Assembly: GCA_036583965.1 (NCBI GenBank)
Contig: JAZBQD010000034.1
Location: forward strand, 13,146,040 to 13,210,039
DNA length: 64,000 nt
Source: Prunella strophiata
Lineage: Eukaryota; Chordata; Aves; Passeriformes; Prunellidae
Direction of reading: 5' to 3'
Position numbers and translations under genes: made by a program. Numbering within the stretch: the first letter of the stretch is position 1; the number at the start of each line of letters is the position of its first letter. Shown here piece after piece: positions 37,871-50,611 of this stretch. A model generated the notes under the pieces. The model searched no databases and was not told where the DNA came from. It saw only the letters and a program-made list of their open reading frames with translations.

Positions 37871-38911
37871 TAGAGAGAAGTGTGTCATATCAAGGGACTG
37901 TTAAATTATCATTAGCATTAATTAATGAATGGGAAACACGAATGTTTGGTTCTGCTGAAGATTCTTAGCACGACTCAGCAATGAATTTCTGTGATAACTA
38001 TCTCTGAATACTCCTAAAGGATTTTGAAAACTGAAAAAACCCTCTTTGTATCTGTTGGAAAAGTCCAAGGTAAAGACCAGTGCTTCAAAACTGCCTGCCA
38101 AGCTATTTGGGATGTGAGCTCAGTTCCCAGTTTTTCCCATAGCCTTGGTGGTGCCTCAGGTTGCACAGATACAGGAGGTTTTACCTGTAATGAGCATAAG
38201 AGCAGTTTTGATGAGGCTGGGAGCTGTTCTCTCTGAGCCATGCAAGACTTTGGTGGCTTCCCAAACCATGGTGCAGACCTCGAACCTATGGAGATCTCTG
38301 CCCTGCAGAACTCCACTCCCTTTATAATTGGGTGTGCAGGTGTTTCCAGCTGCAGCCAGCACAGGTGGGAGATGGGCCAAATCTACATCTGGGTTTTACC
38401 CCTGCCTGAAGAGCTGAACCGTGCAAATGCCCCTGTTTCATCTATCCCTTTATTTGAAGAATCAGGATCACTTGGCAGTTGACAATGTTTCCCTCTCCAG
38501 TTACACAGATATAGTGCCTACAGTGAAGCTTCTCCTCCTCCTGCTCCTTTTTTTAACTTGTTTTTTTAACTTATTTGACTGAAAGCAGCAAACGGATATA
38601 TGTGTTGACAAGCAGTAGCTCAGCAGAGAACAAAAGTGGGAAAGAACAGCTTGAAAAGAGGTAATCTTCTGTGTGAGAAGCAAATGGGAGTGAGAGATGA
38701 GCAGGTAATAAAAGGACTTTTGCCTTTAATGCATCCAGCTCCTGGTAAGCAAGCAGACATGAAATGAGAGAGAAGTTGTTTCTTACCCAGACAGAACAAA
38801 CGCCTGACAGCATGGGCTGCATCCATGCAGCACTGCTGGGCCTGCCTTGGGCTTTCTCACTATCAAACCCATTCTCAGTTATCAACAACAGGAGACAGAT
38901 GAAAGCATTGG

Positions 38912-38927
38912 TTTTTTTTTTTTTTTT
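38912..38927. repeat. poly(T) run, 16 bases
   Basis: A T16 run followed by CC and further T's. Confidence 0.9.
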
Positions 38928-39338
38928 CCTTTTTTAGCAGATATATACAACTATGAAATGTTTGCAATAAAACTTGCAGCTATAAAGCTGAGAAAAGATA
39001 CAGATGCTTGATGGAGCATCTCGATAAGGAAATAATGGGAGTGATCATACCACCAAGTGTGATTTTACACACACAATCTTTTTTATTTTCCTCTTAACTG
39101 GTGTTTTTTATTCCCTGAGATGAACCTTTGGGAATTAGAGATTGTATTCATCCACCACCATCATCCATAACTTCCCTGCTATCTGCTCCTTCTCTTTCAC
39201 CCTCCTTCCCTTTCCACTTCTCTTTCACCCTTAGGGAAAGGGAGACAGAAATTGTATCTTACAGGGATTTCCACTTCAGTTTGTGCTGAGTTTGTTTCCT
39301 ACTTAAATCAGAAGGTGGTTCCAGTATGCACATGAGAG

Positions 39339-39655
39339 GAAGCAGTGGGTCAGCACTGATCTCTTCACTCCTGTGACCAGTGACAGGAGTTCAGGAAATG
39401 GCTGGAGCTGAGTCAGAGGAGGTTCAGGTTGGGTATCAAGAAAAGGTTCTTCATCCAGAGGGTGGTTGGGCACTGAAGCAGGCTCCTCAGGGAAGTGGTC
39501 GCAGCACCAAGCCTGACAGAGCTCAAGAAGTGTTTGGACAATGCTCTCAGGCACAGGATGGGATTCTTGCAGAGTCCTGTGCAGGGTTAGGAGTTGGACT
39601 CAATCCTGATGTGTCTCTTCTAACTCAGCATATTCAGTGGTTCTATAATTCTGTG
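39339..39655 (+). mobile_element. CR1 LINE, 3' end (divergent subfamily)
   Basis: Plus strand. It shows 'cactgatctcttcactc', 'gtgaccagtgacaggag', 'gaggttcaggttgggtatc', 'cctcagggaagtggtcgc', 'agtgtttggacaatgctctcagg' and 'gttggactcaatcctgatg', ending GGTTCTATAATTCTGTG. The block order is that of a CR1 subfamily without the 'ggaaggtgtccctgcc' block. It is strongly diverged and so probably old. Confidence 0.88.
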
Positions 39656-40831
39656 CTTGCAGGCACCAGTAGAAATTAATGTAAGTAGTCGAGAAACCCA
39701 AAACCTCTGGGAGAAATACCATCTGGAATATCAACATTTAAAGAGGCATTTAATTAATTTTTAAATTAAACATTTAATATGGTATTAGATGTCTCTGTCC
39801 ACTGTGGCTTGCACCAATACACAAGCCAAGTGTATTTGGAAGTGACAGTGTCCAGGTCTAGCCCTGTGTACCTCTGAGTTGTCTCTAAACCCAAGTGCTT
39901 TTCTAACCCACCCCTGCCTTTTTTTGATAAAATCTGCTTCTCTAGATGTACTTGGTCACCCACTTTCCCTCCATACCTGTTCAATGTCCTGCAGTTTTCT
40001 GAGCTGGTAGGTAAGAAAATCATTCTCAGACATTTCTTTTCTCCTCCTCTATTTCATTTGGTTTCTAAAGAGACTAAATGTCCTGCTCTGTATTTCCAAT
40101 TTCTATTGGAAATATTGCCTTCAAACTACCCATAAACATAAATAACAATGAACAGAGACTGGAAATATAGATGGAGACTCTAAGATGTACACGCAAAAAA
40201 ATGTAACAAAAGGGATTTTTTAAAAAACTCATAAAACATGTGATCTGTTTTATCTCACTGTTGCTTTTAGAATTATGCCACCCCTTCTCCAAAGCCCGTC
40301 AGGCAAAGTTAACATGAACAAATCAAATAAATGTTCATGAAAATAAGTAATTGCTCATAGACTTATCTCTTCTGTGCCTGCTGCTTTCTTTCCATAGCAC
40401 AAATGTGGCAGGTAGGTGTAGTGAGTGCTCTCCTGTTGGTGTCGAGCTGTTGTGAAAAAGATGCACACCAGGACTTTGCTGTTACTATGATTCAGTGTAG
40501 AGTGGCTCAGGACTGTCACTCAGGTATGGATAAACAGTTTGTTTTAGGGAAATATAACATTTCCAAGTAGTTTCAGCTATCTTTCTGAAAAGCTTTCTGA
40601 GGAGCAGTCTGAAAAGTGGCCAGGAATGAAGAAAGTTTCATCTCAACTGGTGGCAAGGGGGCAGCAGCTCTGGAGAGGTCAGCAGCATCTATACAAAGAT
40701 CAAAACTGGGATTTTCCTGTTTTCAAAGGCACTGAAAACATGATGCAGTTCTGTGGGGGCAGGTCTTGAAACTCTCCTAATTCCAGCAGGGTTGTTTTCA
40801 TCTGCACTTTTCTTTTGTTCTTCATTATATT
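39656..40831. other. gene-free DNA
   Basis: Lies between two CR1 copies. No gene or repeat is recognised. Confidence 0.6.
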
Positions 40832-41187
40832 GGAGTCTTCCAGTGCCTCAAGGGCCTACAGGAGAGCAGGAGAAGGACTTCAGGCAAGGGCCTGGAGTGG
40901 CAGGAGAAGGGGGAATGGTTTCAAATAGACAGAGGGCAGGAGTAGATTGGACATTAGGAAGAAATCCATCCCTGTGAGGGTGGTGAGGCCCTGGCACAGG
41001 GTGCCCAGAGAAGCTGTGGCTGCCCCATCCCTGGAAGTGTCCAAGACCAGCTTGGACAGAGCTTGGAGCAACCTGGGATAGTGGAAGGTGTCCCTGCCCA
41101 TGGCAGGAGGTTGGAACAAGATGGTCTGTGAGGTCATCTATAGAATTATGGATTTGTAGAATCATCATAGAATCAATGATTCTATGG
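40832..41187 (+). mobile_element. CR1 LINE, longest 3' end in the window
   Basis: Plus strand, about 355 bases. It reaches further upstream than the other copies: 'cttccagtgcctcaagggcctac', 'gaaggacttcaggcaagggcc', 'gggggaatggtttcaaa', 'ttggacattaggaagaaat', 'tggtgaggccctggcac', 'tagtggaaggtgtccctgcc' and 'ggttggaacaagatggtc'. The tail is rearranged, with CATAGAATC followed by GATTCTATG in opposite orientation (41166-41186). A 162-codon minus-strand frame across it is a by-product. Confidence 0.96.
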
Positions 41188-44100
41188 CCATCCCTTGAAG
41201 ATTTCTGCTCCACAGGAGAAGCCCAGGCTACAACCAGTACATATGTGAGAGTTGTAAAACTCATTATTTCCCCCTGATTTTGAGGGTAGTTCAGACACAT
41301 GAAAGCTTTGTGAAGGTTTAGGTATCTCTTATCCATGCACCAAATGGAAGTGTGGCCTAGGAGGTCAGAAGGATGAAACCAGCCAGTCAGCTTCCCACAC
41401 TATGATTTTCTCACACTCATCCTATTTTGGAAAAAGCCTGTGCAGTGCCTTGTTCAGAAGACCCTTGCACAGCTTATGTGCCCTTTAGGCCTTTAAAATG
41501 GGGCATGAGTAACACTCATACAGTTCATGGACATTGGCCCAAGGGGGAATGTCACACCAGTGGCATTCAAATATCTCTCTCTCTCTTCTTGGCTGGGTCT
41601 TTAGATTTTTATTCTGCTTAAATGGCATTGGTGAAAAGCCAAGGAAATAATAAAAAATCTACCTGGGTACAGAATCAGCAAAACCAGTAATGGATATGAG
41701 GCTTTCTTCCCCTCCTCTAGACCTTGTATGTAAAAGAAACATCAGTAGTTTGCCCAGGCTGAGGACCTGAGTCAAGCAGTGTGACCCAAGATCAGTTATC
41801 CCTTTACACTGCATGGGTTGTCTACTGAGAATTATTTATTTAAACAGATTGAAAGGTTTTTAAAAAAGTATATAATAAACAGATTTAATCTTTTAAAATG
41901 TTTGATAAGATGGTGGACTTAAGCCTTTAGTAATTTTCAGTGTCTTTTTGCTGCTGCTCAGGAAATCAAGGCATTTGGCTCTGTACAACATTTGACAGGT
42001 GCTTCTGAACCTGAGCACACAGACAGCAGGTTTGTGTGTTACAGCAACTTCCTGGTTAAGAACCAATAAAAATCTTAAACTGATAGGGAGAGGTAAAACC
42101 AGCAAGTTTTGTCAAAAGGATTTAACAAAAATCTTGAATGAAATCTGGAAATAATAAAAAAAATATTTATAAGCTTAAACAGGATCCTGTGAAATGGTGA
42201 TAAGTATTGTGTGATTTCTGCTAGATTGAGGGATGGGTTTGTGCTGGCTTAGAAAGAGATACTATTCATCTTTATTTGTGCTACAGCTTTGATAAAATGG
42301 GCTTAAAAGGTAAGATATATATGAGCTGTGTTCAGTCTCCAGTAGCAATGACAGTTTGATTTTATCACTGCCAAATGCAATATGTAGTCTTGTGCTCAGT
42401 AACCCTCCAGAAATCGAGATGCATTTTAAGTATAGGTGAAAAGTATTCCTTTTTTTCTTCTTTTTTTTTCTTTTTTTCCCCATAACAAGCAGAAAAGCAC
42501 CTGGTAAATACTGTGTCTTTTGCAGGTCTTGGTCATTACTTGGTGGAGCAGCTTCAGGTGGGATTTGTGTTTCTCTGTATTAGATGACTTTGGGAAATGC
42601 AGAATTGTAGGCTCTAGTCCACAGGCTATGGGAGCAAAATCTCACTTAGCAGAGCATGTATCCTTGGATTACTGTTGTACAGCCTTTTGGCTGTATCAAA
42701 GCAGCTGTTGTGCAGATAATAGTCACTGTCTTGGGTCTGAATAGGTTATTGAATCAGTGCAAGCTACTGTAAATTGGAGTGAGCTTGGCTTTTCAGAGAG
42801 CCTAAGAGGGAAGGGAAAGGAATAACAGAGCTGAATCTTCCTGCTGTCAGAGCACGTGCACGTACCTGTGGGGAGGAAATAAATGCGTTCCCATCCAGCT
42901 CCCTTAAAACTAAAACCTTCCTCTTGCTGGCTTTGAAATAGGTAAAGGCAGCAGGCACTCCTGTGAGACATCAGGAATTGCCAGGAGAACTGCTCTGAGA
43001 TAAAACATGGGCCTCTTTCAGAACCTAACATTGCAAATGAAGCAATTTGGATTCTATTCTTGACTCTGGCCCAAACATTCAATTACTAGAAAAGTTATTG
43101 GAAACCCAGTAAAATTTCCTTTACTTCACTTTTGTGATACACAAAATGGGAATAAGTGCACAGGTTCTTTGATTCTATGTTAAATATTAAGTGACAACAT
43201 TATTATAGTCAGTCACTGATATGTGAGGCATGTGAAAATCTTTGAATATATAGCTGTGATTTTGCCAGGCACTAGGTAATGTTGATGTAGTAAAGCATAA
43301 GTAAATGAAGAAATAAAGAAAGGGAAATAACTAACTTTGTAAGTTACTGTTGCTGACACTTTGTTTCCATGATTATTTTAGGTAATATAGCTCACAGTTT
43401 GAATTTCTGGGAGTAATATAGCCTAGCTCTGCAGTGCCTGATATGTGCAGGTACTTTCAGGAAACAAACTTTAGACTATACTCTGATAAAAATGAAATCT
43501 ATAGTATCACAAATATCTCCAGCAAGGCAGCCACCATATGTGCATGCAAATATACAGAACCTTGCAGATGGAAATACTGTTCAACCCTCTGTTGATTTAA
43601 TGACTTGTGGCTGACAAGTGGTGTAATATTTGCATATTGCAGTAACATCAGAAAATTACATTTCACAACTTTTCCTACAAGGAAAATATATTACATGCTG
43701 AAGTGAATGAGAGGTTTTCTTTAGGGAAGACCAGGTATGGGGTAGAAAATAAGTGCTGAAGTGTCTCCTGAACTATTATTATGCCTTTAGAGCAAACTAT
43801 AAATTTGGGCAGAGAAACTTATTTAGTGTCAAGGCCAACAAAATCCTGTTTAAGTTGGGTATGGTTAAATATCATTGAAATGAGTAGAAAGAACTCGAAT
43901 TTCAGGAGCCCAGAGAGTTCATTTGCTGACAGCTTTAGAGAGAAACACTTTCTGACATTTTAGTTAAACAGAGTCCAAACCATTGAGTTTGTTAGTATGA
44001 TTACTTTAGATGCATCTTCCTTCATCTTCGAAGTTTAGACTTGATGATCTTGAATGTCCTTTTCTAGACATAATGACATTATGGTTCAAAAATGCAGCTT

Positions 44101-46870
44101 TTTCCCCCAAGCTTTTGGCTGTTTCATTCCCTTATGTCTTGGAGCAATACTGATGGTGAAACCAGGCAAGTTTCCCTTTTTCTCTCTCCCTTCTGGGTAG
44201 TTATGTATGATGAGCATAGGATCACAATTCCTGTGGCTGATTCCACTCCTCCTTCCTTTGCCCTCTATCACTTCACATCTAGATTTCACTTGGTTTTGGA
44301 AATCTCAGTTACAAAATATGCTTTTCTTATGAAACATTATTTGCAGGCCTGTTATTGAAATCTCACTGCATTTATATTTTTGACAGTGTGAACCAAATTG
44401 GTCATAATTCCATTATGCCCTGTATATCACTGAGTTGGGAGAGTAATTCTGGCATATGCTAATGCCCCTTGGTTTACACACATAAAATGCTATTCTGGTA
44501 ACAAAGTAGTGAGTATATTTTATAATGGGATATATATCATTATAAATGGAACACTGGTTTTACAAAATATTTTAAGAGGAAGGTAAATTAGATCATGAAA
44601 AGTGCATAAGGGCTATAAATTATGCAGTAGCCTAAAGAATTATTATAAAGAGATTTGGTTGTGGCCTGATCCCATGAAACCTTAACTGTGGCCATTAAAA
44701 TAAACCATATCAACTGCTCACAGACACAGAAGATTTATTACATTCCATGTAATGGTCACCTGAAACTTCAAAATTGCATACAGCATGAAAATAATGGTCC
44801 CCCTTAATTCTTGATGCAGATTTTTTAATGAGTGATATTAAAAGGGAAACGGTGGCAGTTTCAACTGGAGTTTTAGTAGTACTCTCTCTTGACATTCAAA
44901 GCATTTTTCCCTGGAGAGGTGTCTAGCATTTTTAGAGGGGAAAAGCTTTAATGTCTGATGTGGCTTGTGAAAGAGGCTTGGGGGTTACTGACTGAAATAC
45001 TCAACATGGAGAAATGTATTCAGAACCATCCTTGGGTGTTGTGAAAAAGCCTTCAGTTTCCCTCCTGTCTAAATCAGACATCTATTCATCTTTCTCTCTA
45101 CTTGTTCTCCTTCCTAATTTACTTTCTGTTTCTTCACCATGTTTGTCTTTATGCCTTCTTCCAGCTTATGCAGCCAAATCCTTCTCTCAGAAGGAGTTCC
45201 TTTGGAATCCAGTTGTGCGCCTCCCTGAAAACTTCTTGGTTAGGTGTCACATCACAGCAGTGGGAGAGGAATAGTTTTAAATTGAATTCTTGGAGAATTC
45301 ACAGCATCTTCATGTCCTTCTTGCTGCTAAAATGAGGCAGAAGGTCAATGTCCCTACCCCAGTTAGACATCTGGGTCCTCAGTACCTGAGCTGGGACCAT
45401 GCAGGAGATACTGGTGGACTCATCACACAGGGGGTCTGTACTATAAAAACTTGCTTAATATGCTGATGGGAGATTGTAGTTCAGTATTAGCTCCCAGAGT
45501 TATTAATTTGCTGCTTCAGAGGAACATGATGCTCAAGTCCATGTTAGTGCTGTGGCACCTGGGCTGAAATTTGGAGTCACTTCTCTAGACAGCACAGCGC
45601 AGAAGCTACTGCTTAGGAAAAAACTGGAGGAAGAGTAAAATTAAGTATCTCTGAAAGAAATGAAATTAGATAATGATTAGGCTTTAACCAGGTCATTAAT
45701 TTCTGGGCTATTTTAGGGAAGGAGAAGCCCCTGCAGAAATGTGTGGAGGAGTTGCACTTAGCAGTCCAGATCTCTCAGAGATTCCTAAATTCTCTTGTCC
45801 CTGTTCCCAACCTGGGATCAGCAGTCACTGCCTTTCTGGGTGGTCCAAGCTTCCCTTGTGTCTCTGTGTGTCTGACAAGTTGAATCATTAAGACCCTGTA
45901 AGTCTCCATTAGTCACTAAAAATTGCCACTTCTGTAACTCTGCTATACGGCTTCTTGTCAATGTACAGAGACTTTAATGTTGCTTCTTGATCATCATCCC
46001 AGCAGTAGATAACATTATTATTTTTAAAGATGTGTGTAGTTTCAGTATAGCTGAATTAGTGAAGAAATGGATCACAAAGGAGCAGGCTTTGGAAGGCAGA
46101 GATCCAGCAGCCTGCTGGGCTTTGTCAGGGGCACGTTCTCACAGGCATCCAGAGAGGGGCAACAATTTGGACATCCTGTTGAGAAACCATGTCCAAGGAC
46201 TCTGAGCATCCCAAATAACAGTGACTCCAGAATGTGGCTGCAGACCCTGTCCCCAGGCAGGCTAATTCTCACACAGATGAGGTGTATTGGGTACCACTGT
46301 GTGAGCTGCAGAGGACTATAAATATTACTTTTGGCAGTAGCTACTCACCACAGTACTCTGCCATTTTAAACTCAATAGCATAATGCTCTGTCATTTCAAG
46401 GAGGGAAACACTTCTGTTAATTTCTATTACAATATTTCACTTTTTGTAAAATTTTTTTCTCCTAAGTACATGTAGTAAAATCTCATCATTTCAACTATTT
46501 TGTTTACAGTGCTACAAAAAGGAATGAGGGGGAAATCTGACTTTATGGGTCTGCTGCACTTATTCTCCTTCCTTAGACTCTCAGAAATCTACAGGGTGAA
46601 TTATGAAAAATTAACACTGCTGCTCATCTGCTGCTATTCTTGGTGCATTAGTATTGAAAAGAAATCAGTCCTGTGTTCTTGTAAAAAACATGTTTTCTGC
46701 ATGTTACCTACCCAGTGACAGTCTGCACAAACTTTCATTTGAATGTATTTGGTTGTTTGTGCTATGTGCCAGCATTGTCAGCTCCAGGGATTTTATCATT
46801 AGTCTCCTGACAGGGTTTGAGGTTTGTTTTTGTTTTGATTTTCTTTAAAACTCTGACAACAGTGCTATGA
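41188..46870. other. gene-free DNA
   Basis: No gene is recognised. A short plus-strand scrap at 44034-44092 may be a decayed CR1 end. Frames are up to 119 codons (42723-43082, minus) with no domain. A T-rich low-complexity run lies at 42449-42480. Confidence 0.55.
44034..44092 (+). mobile_element. possible decayed CR1 3'-end scrap
   Basis: AGACTTGATGATCTTGAATGTCCTTTTCTAGAC resembles the CR1 block 'ggacttgatgatcttaaaggtcttttccaac', followed by a distorted tail. It is about 55 bases long and tentative. Confidence 0.4.
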
Positions 46871-47225
46871 GGCTTTTGTCAGGTTAGTCTAGTTTGATGC
46901 TGGTTGACAATAATTACACTAGTAATTAACCATACTTTTACAGAATGGCTGTAATTTCTCTGCAATTACAGCTGGAATGACAGAAATACTTCTCTATTTT
47001 TAAAGGAAAGTAAAATTTTAACCTTCATAGTGCCAGGGAAAAGAGCTTGGAAATGTTATTTTCAAAAGATTAAAAGCTGGAGGGCTAAAATTAAGCCTTC
47101 AATTATATTAAAGCCTAATCTTGTGATACTAAATCCTTTTTTATGTTTCGGGGATCTGACCTGTGAATTTTGTGTGTCTGGGGCTGACAGTATCAATTAC
47201 ATTACAGCAACCCATTAAACCAATG
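46870..47225. promoter_or_regulatory. candidate conserved non-coding element with paired TAATT palindrome
   Basis: Non-repetitive DNA dense in homeodomain cores (GACAATAATTACACTAGTAATTAACC). It has a perfect 9-bp inverted repeat GCTGTAATT / AATTACAGC at 46948-46956 and 46964-46972, separated by 7 bases. Downstream, GGGCTGACAGTATCAATTACATTACAGC contains a TGACAG (Meis/TGIF-like) core. This motif grammar is common in developmental enhancers. Function is inferred. Confidence 0.32.
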
Positions 47226-48517
47226 ACCCTTGGGCACTGACTTTTTAATCTCTTAAGGGTAAATGGATTTATTCAGACTGAGTTTGAGATGAGTGTGATT
47301 GTTTACTTTCTCATTTTTCTCAGGTTGGCACTAACATAAGTAGTTTCTAGTAACTTCTGTGTGTTTTGTCTCATGCTGATGGTGCACTGTGGGTCCTGCA
47401 AGCTCTTCTCTAACATCCCTTTGCTGTTTGGTAATGACACCATGCAGCAACTTAAGTCTGTATTTCAAACTTAGTAGATGTAAGACTTTATAAAATCAGA
47501 GTGTTTTTCCCTTATAATTTGCCATCTCTGGTGTACAGTTTCAGGGAGGTGGGGAGAAAGGAGTGGTTTTTGCATAGCTCTGGTCATGATTTAACCTTTG
47601 GGTTTTAAGTCTGTAAAGTGTCTAAAGCCTGTGGAAGCTTGCTGGATAACCATAAATGTTGTTGGTGTGAGGCAAAAAAAGAGGTGAAGGCTTTCAGTGA
47701 TTTTTATTTTTGTGAATTGTATGAAAATGACTGAACAAAATAAGAAAAAAATCCTATTTAATTTTTTAAAAATTAAAATTTTAAATTTTTTTCATTAATA
47801 TATTTTGTGTGCCTAGCATACATAGTAATATATTTTCTGTGCCTTATCATCCAGAGATTTTTTTAATGGAAATTTTTTGGGCTTTGCCTTTAGGTAGATT
47901 TAACTGTTTGCTTCAGCCAGTGAGTCCTCATGCACTTCCTGAGTGGTTATTTGGTATTTATCCATTCTGAGTTGGAAAACGTGTTTCTTTTGTGGGTAAT
48001 TTGTTTTAGCCAATCCATATGACTAGAAAATGAGCTCAAATGCCTCAGAGGAACCAATTTTTCCTAATGTATATATTGGGTGTCATGTATTTCTCCTTTA
48101 CTCTTTGGAAATTTACCATCCAGTCTTATACAGGGCAGTGCCTTAAGTAGAAAAATGCTTATAAATGTGCCATTAAGCAGAAGAAAAGCCTCCAGCTAGT
48201 CTTAGTGGGAATTTAATTAATTATGAGCCACACAAATTCTATGTGCATTTAGTCATTCTCCCTCCATAGCAATTATGTGTGTTACAAGCCTGTATTCCTG
48301 CTTTCTGCATATGGACAGACAAATATCTGCTTAATTTAACATTAATTATGTATGTATGGACCCTTAGTATATTCTTATGTATAAATCAGTCAATTAGAGC
48401 TGTGGACAAGGTCTGGATGTTCCTTGCTCCCCCTCTCTCAGAGCTGCCCTGTGCTCATGTCTCCCTCCCAGCAGTGAATGGAAGGCTGAAGCTGGTCCAG
48501 CCTCCAGCTTCCCATTC

Positions 48518-48566
48518 CCATCACCATCAGGTCATGCACCATCATGGAGCACCATCACCATCAGGT
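48518..48566. repeat. short direct repeat in CAT/CAC-rich DNA
   Basis: CCATCACCATCAGGT occurs at 48518-48532 and again at 48552-48566, with related CACCATCATGG words between them. A small cryptic trinucleotide repeat. Confidence 0.8.
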
Positions 48567-50596
48567 TTCCAGGAGCCTGCCTTGCCCTCATCCCTGTCTC
48601 TGCCTTGCCATGCCCTCTGAACACCTTGATACTCATGTCTTTGAAGTCCTGGCAATCTGAGGATGTGTGATCTGGCTGTGTGTGACCAGACTCTGCATTC
48701 ATGGGGGTTTTTATTATTATTTTTCCTCCTCTGTATGGTGAATATACCTTTATTTAGAAGCTCAGGGGACAGACATGTGACAGTAGGGTTAACTGGTAGC
48801 CAAGCAAACTCTAGCTCAGCCCATCCAACCAGCAAGGACACAGTGTGTGTCCTGAGACCACACACTAACCCCAAATCTAACCCTAACCTAGAAATTCCTG
48901 TGGAACAAACCATGAAATCCCTGATTTCCCTAATGCAACCAGTGCAGAGACACTGGCTGGCCCCTGACCTAGCTTTAGGAGTTGGATAAGGAGTCTGGGA
49001 CAAAGCAGTCTGTAAAACATCTTTATAAACTTACCTGTCAGGCAATTCCAAGGGAGTCACTGTTGCTCTTCCAAGTGCTGGAGCTGGGGATATGATATGA
49101 GCCACTCCTGACACTTGTCAAATGCAATTTTCTATAACTGGCCATCCAGTATCCATGGAGTAGGTCACATATCTGCAGGAAAAATGAATTATCTGGCTTC
49201 TGAGCTCTGAGGGAGGCAGCAGCTCAACCATGAGATCAAGATTGCTTTCCAGTCACCTTAAAAAAATCATGTAGGTAAAGGTCCAAAGTAAAATATCAGA
49301 GCAGAGGGGTAATCTGGCACATCTGGATGGGAACACCTAGTTGCATCCTGGAAGATGTAACTTCACCTGCCTTGATCTCCTCTACAGGGGAAAGGGAGCA
49401 GCTTGGATTGCAAAGGGTGGACAGGTGAAGGTCACCTACATCTACAAGTCTGGCAGCTCTTGACTTGCCATTGCCTGGGCCAGAGTTTTACAGCCCAGGG
49501 AGTAAAAACAAGGGACTGTGATAGAAGGATGAGTGGGGCCCTCTGCAGCTGTGGTGAGGGGACAGTGTCTCTGCAGGTGTTCTCAGGGTGTCTGCTGGGC
49601 TCTCACTGATGTGACTGTGGCACTGAGTGAACATGTTGCACACTTTTTATGACAAGCACCCATGAATGTTTTAGAGACACAGGATTTTTCTGATCCACAT
49701 TCCCTAGACAAGAGCCAGCTCCAGACTGTCAGATATCTTTGGGGAGCTTCATAAATGGATTGAGGTTTTGGCTGTTTCATTTGCATACACATGAACTGAA
49801 CATGAGGAAAACTTCCCAAGAATTTGAAATCTTTAGCAAACTTCTCAGCTTTGGCCCTCATGTTGGTGTCTGCCTCAATCTGAGCAATCAAAATGTTTCT
49901 GATGAGGAAAATCAGGCTTCCATGTGAGATGGGGCTACTCTTGGGCACCTTCCAGTCCTGAGATTGTAATGTCACATAGGAGCTCTCAAAAGCAACTTGT
50001 TAGAAAGGATTTGGGACAGGTTTGCCTCTGTCCTGTATTTTCCAGAAGACTGTCGTTTACACTTTCCCCTATTTATAACTATTTCTAAAGTCTTAAAGAC
50101 TCCTCTGAAAAGAAAATCATTGAGGAAAGAGGTAATTGAAATTTCCCAGAGGGAATGCTTTAAAGTGGCAACAACTCAATGGTTGGCCAACACTGCTAGG
50201 AGGCTTCCATCCTGCTGTCAAAGCTGGTTAACTAAAAGGCTTTCTCCCATTGTGGACTGTCAGGCTGAATTTGTCATGTAACTTGAGAGTGAATCAATGA
50301 ACTGATTAGCAGTGGTTGAGAGGGGTAGTTTGGGAATTAGCACTGGTGTGATTTCTGTGACTTGCTTTGTTTTTGAATGTAAAGGATCATGATCAGGCCA
50401 AGTATAATAGGAATAATTCCTGTAATTTGAATTTCTGGATTTTTCCCAGGGAAGGTTATGGCAATAGAGACACCAGAGGAGATGGCATTGACCCTTTCTT
50501 TCTGTATTCCTTTCACTTTTTTGTTATAATATTATTGATGAAGTGACCAAAATGGTAACTGGACATATCTGAGAAATCAATGAAAAATTAAATATT

Positions 50597-50611
50597 AAAA
50601 AAAAAAAAAAA
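50597..50611. repeat. poly(A) run, 15 bases
   Basis: An A15 run. No retroposon body is recognised upstream. Confidence 0.9.

Larger units (their letters stand above)
28170..39338. other. large gene-free stretch
   Basis: No gene is recognised over about 11 kb. Frames are mostly 60-110 codons. The longest (35023-35565, 180 codons, plus) has no domain I can defend. Simple repeats are (TTA)n at 29825-29840, (GT)7 at 32635-32648 and T16 at 38912-38927. A vague CR1-like echo at 30540-30660 is too weak to call. A possible regulatory patch lies at 37560-37870. Confidence 0.5.

Noticed and set aside
40848..41336. 162-codon minus-strand frame
   Set aside because: Mostly antisense CR1 3'-end sequence.
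43158..43176. TTTGATTCTATGTTAAAT as a CR1 tail
   Set aside because: A single GATTCTATG word without any upstream CR1 block.
48860..48892. CTAACCCTAACC-like run as interstitial telomeric repeat
   Set aside because: Only about two imperfect CCCTAA units; not a telomeric array.
49583..49975. 130-codon minus-strand frame
   Set aside because: No domain, no flanking gene structure and arbitrary start.
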